From: an uncultured Porphyromonas sp.
GTDB lineage: Bacteria > Bacteroidota > Bacteroidia > Bacteroidales > Porphyromonadaceae
Direction of reading: 5' to 3'
Length of the DNA stretch: 6,497 bases
NCBI GenBank assembly: GCA_945965245.1
Contig: CAMFNC010000214.1
Location: forward strand, 1-6,497
In this document: piece by piece, positions 4,415-6,497 of the stretch
Layout: each line of letters starts with the position of its first letter
How positions within the stretch are numbered: position 1 is the first letter of the stretch
Position numbers and translations under genes: made by a program
The notes under the pieces: generated by a model
What the model saw: the letters and a program-made list of their open reading frames with translations, nothing else
Database searches by the model: none
Told to the model about the DNA's origin: nothing

Positions 4415-6497
4415 ATGAAACTAAAAACTCTAACATTTATTCCTCTGCTTGGCGGTATTATACTGTTGGCAGGCTGTGCCCGAACCGGAGGCAATCACTT
4501 TATCACGGATGCCACTTACAGGCAAACGGTGGAGGCCGATTTTGGCAAACGTGTGGAAGTGATGGGCAATCATCTTTTCGATGCCATTTCTCCGGATTCC
4601 ATGTCTGTGGCCGAATATGAAGCCATGCAGTTTCTCTATGCTTATATGAATACAGCCGACTTGGCCGATTATACTCCGCAGTATTATCTGGAAAATGTGC
4701 GCCTTTCGTTTGCTGCACGTGACTCTATGCCGTGGGGTAAAGAGGTGCCGGAGGAGCTTTTCCGTCACTTTGTTTTGCCAGTGCGTGTCAATAATGAGAA
4801 CTTGGATAGCAGCCGCAGTGTATTTTATTCCGAACTCAAAGCACGAGTGGGCAAATTGGGCATGAAAGAAGCAGCTCTAGAAGTCAATCACTGGTGTCAC
4901 GAGAAAGTTACCTATGCCCCCAGCGATGGACGTACGTTGAGTCCGCTCTCCACCATGCACAATGCCTTGGGACGGTGTGGCGAAGAATCCACATTTACCG
5001 TTGCGGCTTTGCGTTCGGTAGGTATTCCGGCACGTCAAGTATATACCCCCCGATGGGCTCATACCGATGATAATCATGCTTGGGTAGAAGTCTGGGTGGA
5101 TGGGAAATGGCATTTCATGGGTGCATGCGAACCTGCTGCCGATCTGAATGATGCATGGTTCAATAGTTCCGTGGTGCGCGCTATGCTCATTCATACTAAA
5201 GTGTTTGGGCATTACAATGGACCTGAGGAAATCCTCTATACGACCAATAATTACACGGAAATAAATGTAATAGATAATTATACTCGCACCGACCAGTTGG
5301 ATGTGCGGGTGGTGAATGCTGATGGAAATCCGGCTGCCGGAGCTTCGATTCGGTTCTGTATCTACAATTATGCCGAGTTTAATCCTGTGGTTACCAAAAC
5401 GGCGGATGCCGAAGGTAAATCCTCTTTGCGTATCGGCAAAGGTGATATGTTGGTTTGGGCATCACAAGGAGGCCATTTCGGTTATGGCATCAGCCGAGCC
5501 GAAAAGCGTGAAACCGTTAGAATTACATTGGGAGATTTCGACCAATTGCCCGAAGAAGTTTCTTTCCGTATCAATCCTCCTATGGCTGATGCGCTACCCA
5601 CTACAGCCACACCAGAAGAAATAGAGAAAAACAATGAGCGTTTGGCGAAAGAGGATTCTATCCGTCATGCATACGAAAGCACATTTATGACGGCAGAGAA
5701 ATCTGTAGCATTGGCCAAGGAATTGGGTGTGGATGGCAGCCATCTGACAAACTATATGCTTACCTCTCGCGGCAATCACACTGCCATTGGCGAATTGCTG
5801 AAGCAGTCCGATGCGGCTTTGCAATCCAAGGCCATGAATTTACTCTCTGTGATTTCGCCCAAAGACCTTACGGATACCCCATTGGCTACGCTGAAAGCTA
5901 TTTTGGATGATATGCCCGAAACCGGAAGTGAATTTGAATTGCAATATGTGGCCAATCCCCGCATTGGAGTGGAATTGCTTACGCCGTATCGCAGTGCATT
6001 GGCGCAGGTTTTTGATGCTGAATTGAAAGAACAGATTCGAACAAATCCGACTCGTTTGGCAGCATGGATGAGAGAGCACATTCATTTGGATAGCCTCTAT
6101 AATAGCCAGCGTATAATATGTAGTCCGATGGGTACGCTTCGTGCTAAATGGGCAGATATGCGCAGCATGGAATATTTCTTCGTGGCGGCAGCTCGCAGTT
6201 TGGACATCCCTGCCAGAATAGACCCCGTGACTGGAAAGGTGCAATATGCTTTGCCGGGCACTATGCAATGGATGGATATCAATTTGGGCGAACAGACTGC
6301 TTCTTCGGCTCCTCAAAGTCAATTGGCGCTGACTTATCAGCCCACAATCACCTCCCCCAATCCACAGTATTACAGTCAATTTACTTTGGCTGCTCTTACC
6401 ACGCAAGGCGAAATGCGCACATTGGAATACGATTGGGACAGCAGTTTGGGATGGAGTGACCTTTTCCAATCGCCTAAAAATGTGGATGTCGGCGATT
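4415..6497 (+). CDS. Transglutaminase-like lipoprotein with duplicated domain, 3' end outside window
   Basis: An open frame of 694 complete codons has no stop before the window end. It starts with a lipoprotein signal: the hydrophobic stretch ends in LLAGC, with Cys21 lipidated. The following residues (ARTGGN) lack the acid-rich surface-export signal, suggesting a periplasm-facing anchor. A helical region (about 65-160) leads to a transglutaminase-like core with Cys188 in GRCGEES and His221 in DDNHAWVEVWVDGKW. The third catalytic residue is unclear, because the usual Asp site reads GACEP. A beta-sandwich segment resembling carboxypeptidase-regulatory domains covers about 290-374 (VVNADGNPAAGASIRF). 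A linker (about 385-455) precedes a second, diverged helical plus transglutaminase-like copy (about 469-624) without Cys or His. The remainder to 694 is unassigned. The substrate is unknown; peptidase or cross-linking activity on envelope proteins or peptidoglycan peptides is possible. The nearby upstream ATG at 4410 is followed by a stop after two codons, so 4415 is the start. Confidence 0.9.
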   Translation, partial: MKLKTLTFIPLLGGIILLAGCARTGGNHFITDATYRQTVEADFGKRVEVMGNHLFDAISPDSMSVAEYEAMQFLYAYMNTADLADYTPQYYLENVRLSFAARDSMPWGKEVPEELFRHFVLPVRVNNENLDSSRSVFYSELKARVGKLGMKEAALEVNHWCHEKVTYAPSDGRTLSPLSTMHNALGRCGEESTFTVAALRSVGIPARQVYTPRWAHTDDNHAWVEVWVDGKWHFMGACEPAADLNDAWFNSSVVRAMLIHTKVFGHYNGPEEILYTTNNYTEINVIDNYTRTDQLDVRVVNADGNPAAGASIRFCIYNYAEFNPVVTKTADAEGKSSLRIGKGDMLVWASQGGHFGYGISRAEKRETVRITLGDFDQLPEEVSFRINPPMADALPTTATPEEIEKNNERLAKEDSIRHAYESTFMTAEKSVALAKELGVDGSHLTNYMLTSRGNHTAIGELLKQSDAALQSKAMNLLSVISPKDLTDTPLATLKAILDDMPETGSEFELQYVANPRIGVELLTPYRSALAQVFDAELKEQIRTNPTRLAAWMREHIHLDSLYNSQRIICSPMGTLRAKWADMRSMEYFFVAAARSLDIPARIDPVTGKVQYALPGTMQWMDINLGEQTASSAPQSQLALTYQPTITSPNPQYYSQFTLAALTTQGEMRTLEYDWDSSLGWSDLFQSPKNVDVGD
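4610..5098 (+). repeat. First copy of internal duplication (residues about 66-228)
   Basis: This is the N-terminal helical region and catalytic transglutaminase-like core of the lipoprotein. Anchor residues shared with the second copy include Ala70-Met71, Arg124, Trp160, and the ungapped block Ser176-Arg207. This copy retains Cys188 and His221. Boundaries are approximate and were set by eye. Confidence 0.65.
5819..6286 (+). repeat. Second, inactive-looking copy of internal duplication (residues about 469-624)
   Basis: Anchor residues match the first copy in order: Ala473-Met474, Arg516, Trp551, and the ungapped block Ser570-Arg601, which has 13 of 32 positions identical to Ser176-Arg207. The shared ends are SP.xT and RS..IPAR. 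The position of the catalytic Cys is Met582. The position of the catalytic His falls near Met617, just before a conserved Trp619. Divergence at the DNA level is high, so this is an old duplication. Confidence 0.6.

Noticed and set aside
4430..5212. Several minus-strand frames of 71-112 codons opposite the lipoprotein
   Set aside because: They lack recognisable domains and overlap the catalytic transglutaminase-like region, whose reading frame is well supported.
5840..6469. 209-codon open frame on the minus strand opposite the lipoprotein gene
   Set aside because: It is antisense to a frame with clear homology and internal repeats. Its product is rich in Cys, His, Ser and Arg with no recognisable domain, typical of a shadow frame.

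Overview
The window reads as ordinary chromosomal DNA of a member of the Bacteroidales, most likely Bacteroidaceae (Bacteroides or Phocaeicola). The reasons are the Bacteroidota type of PdxJ, the weak or absent Shine-Dalgarno sequences, promoter-like TAnnTTTG boxes, the gene neighbourhood, and a transglutaminase-like lipoprotein of a kind I associate with gut Bacteroides. These taxonomic statements rest on memory of the families, not on a search. I see no RNA gene, mobile element, CRISPR array or prophage sequence.

Left part (1-3406, minus strand). Five genes run in one direction, with pdxJ (pyridoxine 5'-phosphate synthase) first. It is followed by an ExbB/TolQ-type proton channel, an ExbD/TolR-type partner, a TonB/TolA-like energy transducer, and a DJ-1/PfpI-family protein. 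The three membrane genes are joined by ATGA stop/start overlaps. A hairpin followed by a T-run on the minus strand, just past the DJ-1 gene, probably ends the transcript. The ExbB-ExbD-TonB set should form an inner-membrane motor that uses the proton gradient to act on the outer membrane. The transducer has a charged coiled coil like TolA, so a Tol-type envelope role is as likely as nutrient import.

Centre (3407-3515). A 109-base AT-rich divergent intergenic region separates pdxJ from nadK. It holds four copies of TATATTTG counting both strands, two of which form a perfect 12-base palindrome.

Right part (3516-6497, plus strand). nadK (NAD kinase) is followed after 29 bases by a long open frame that runs off the window end (694 complete codons seen). 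It encodes a lipoprotein with a transglutaminase-like domain (Cys188, His221), a beta-sandwich-like segment, and then what looks like a second, diverged copy of the helical plus transglutaminase-like region without the catalytic Cys and His. This internal duplication is the most interesting observation here. Otherwise the window is housekeeping and envelope genes, and I do not see an undescribed multi-gene system.
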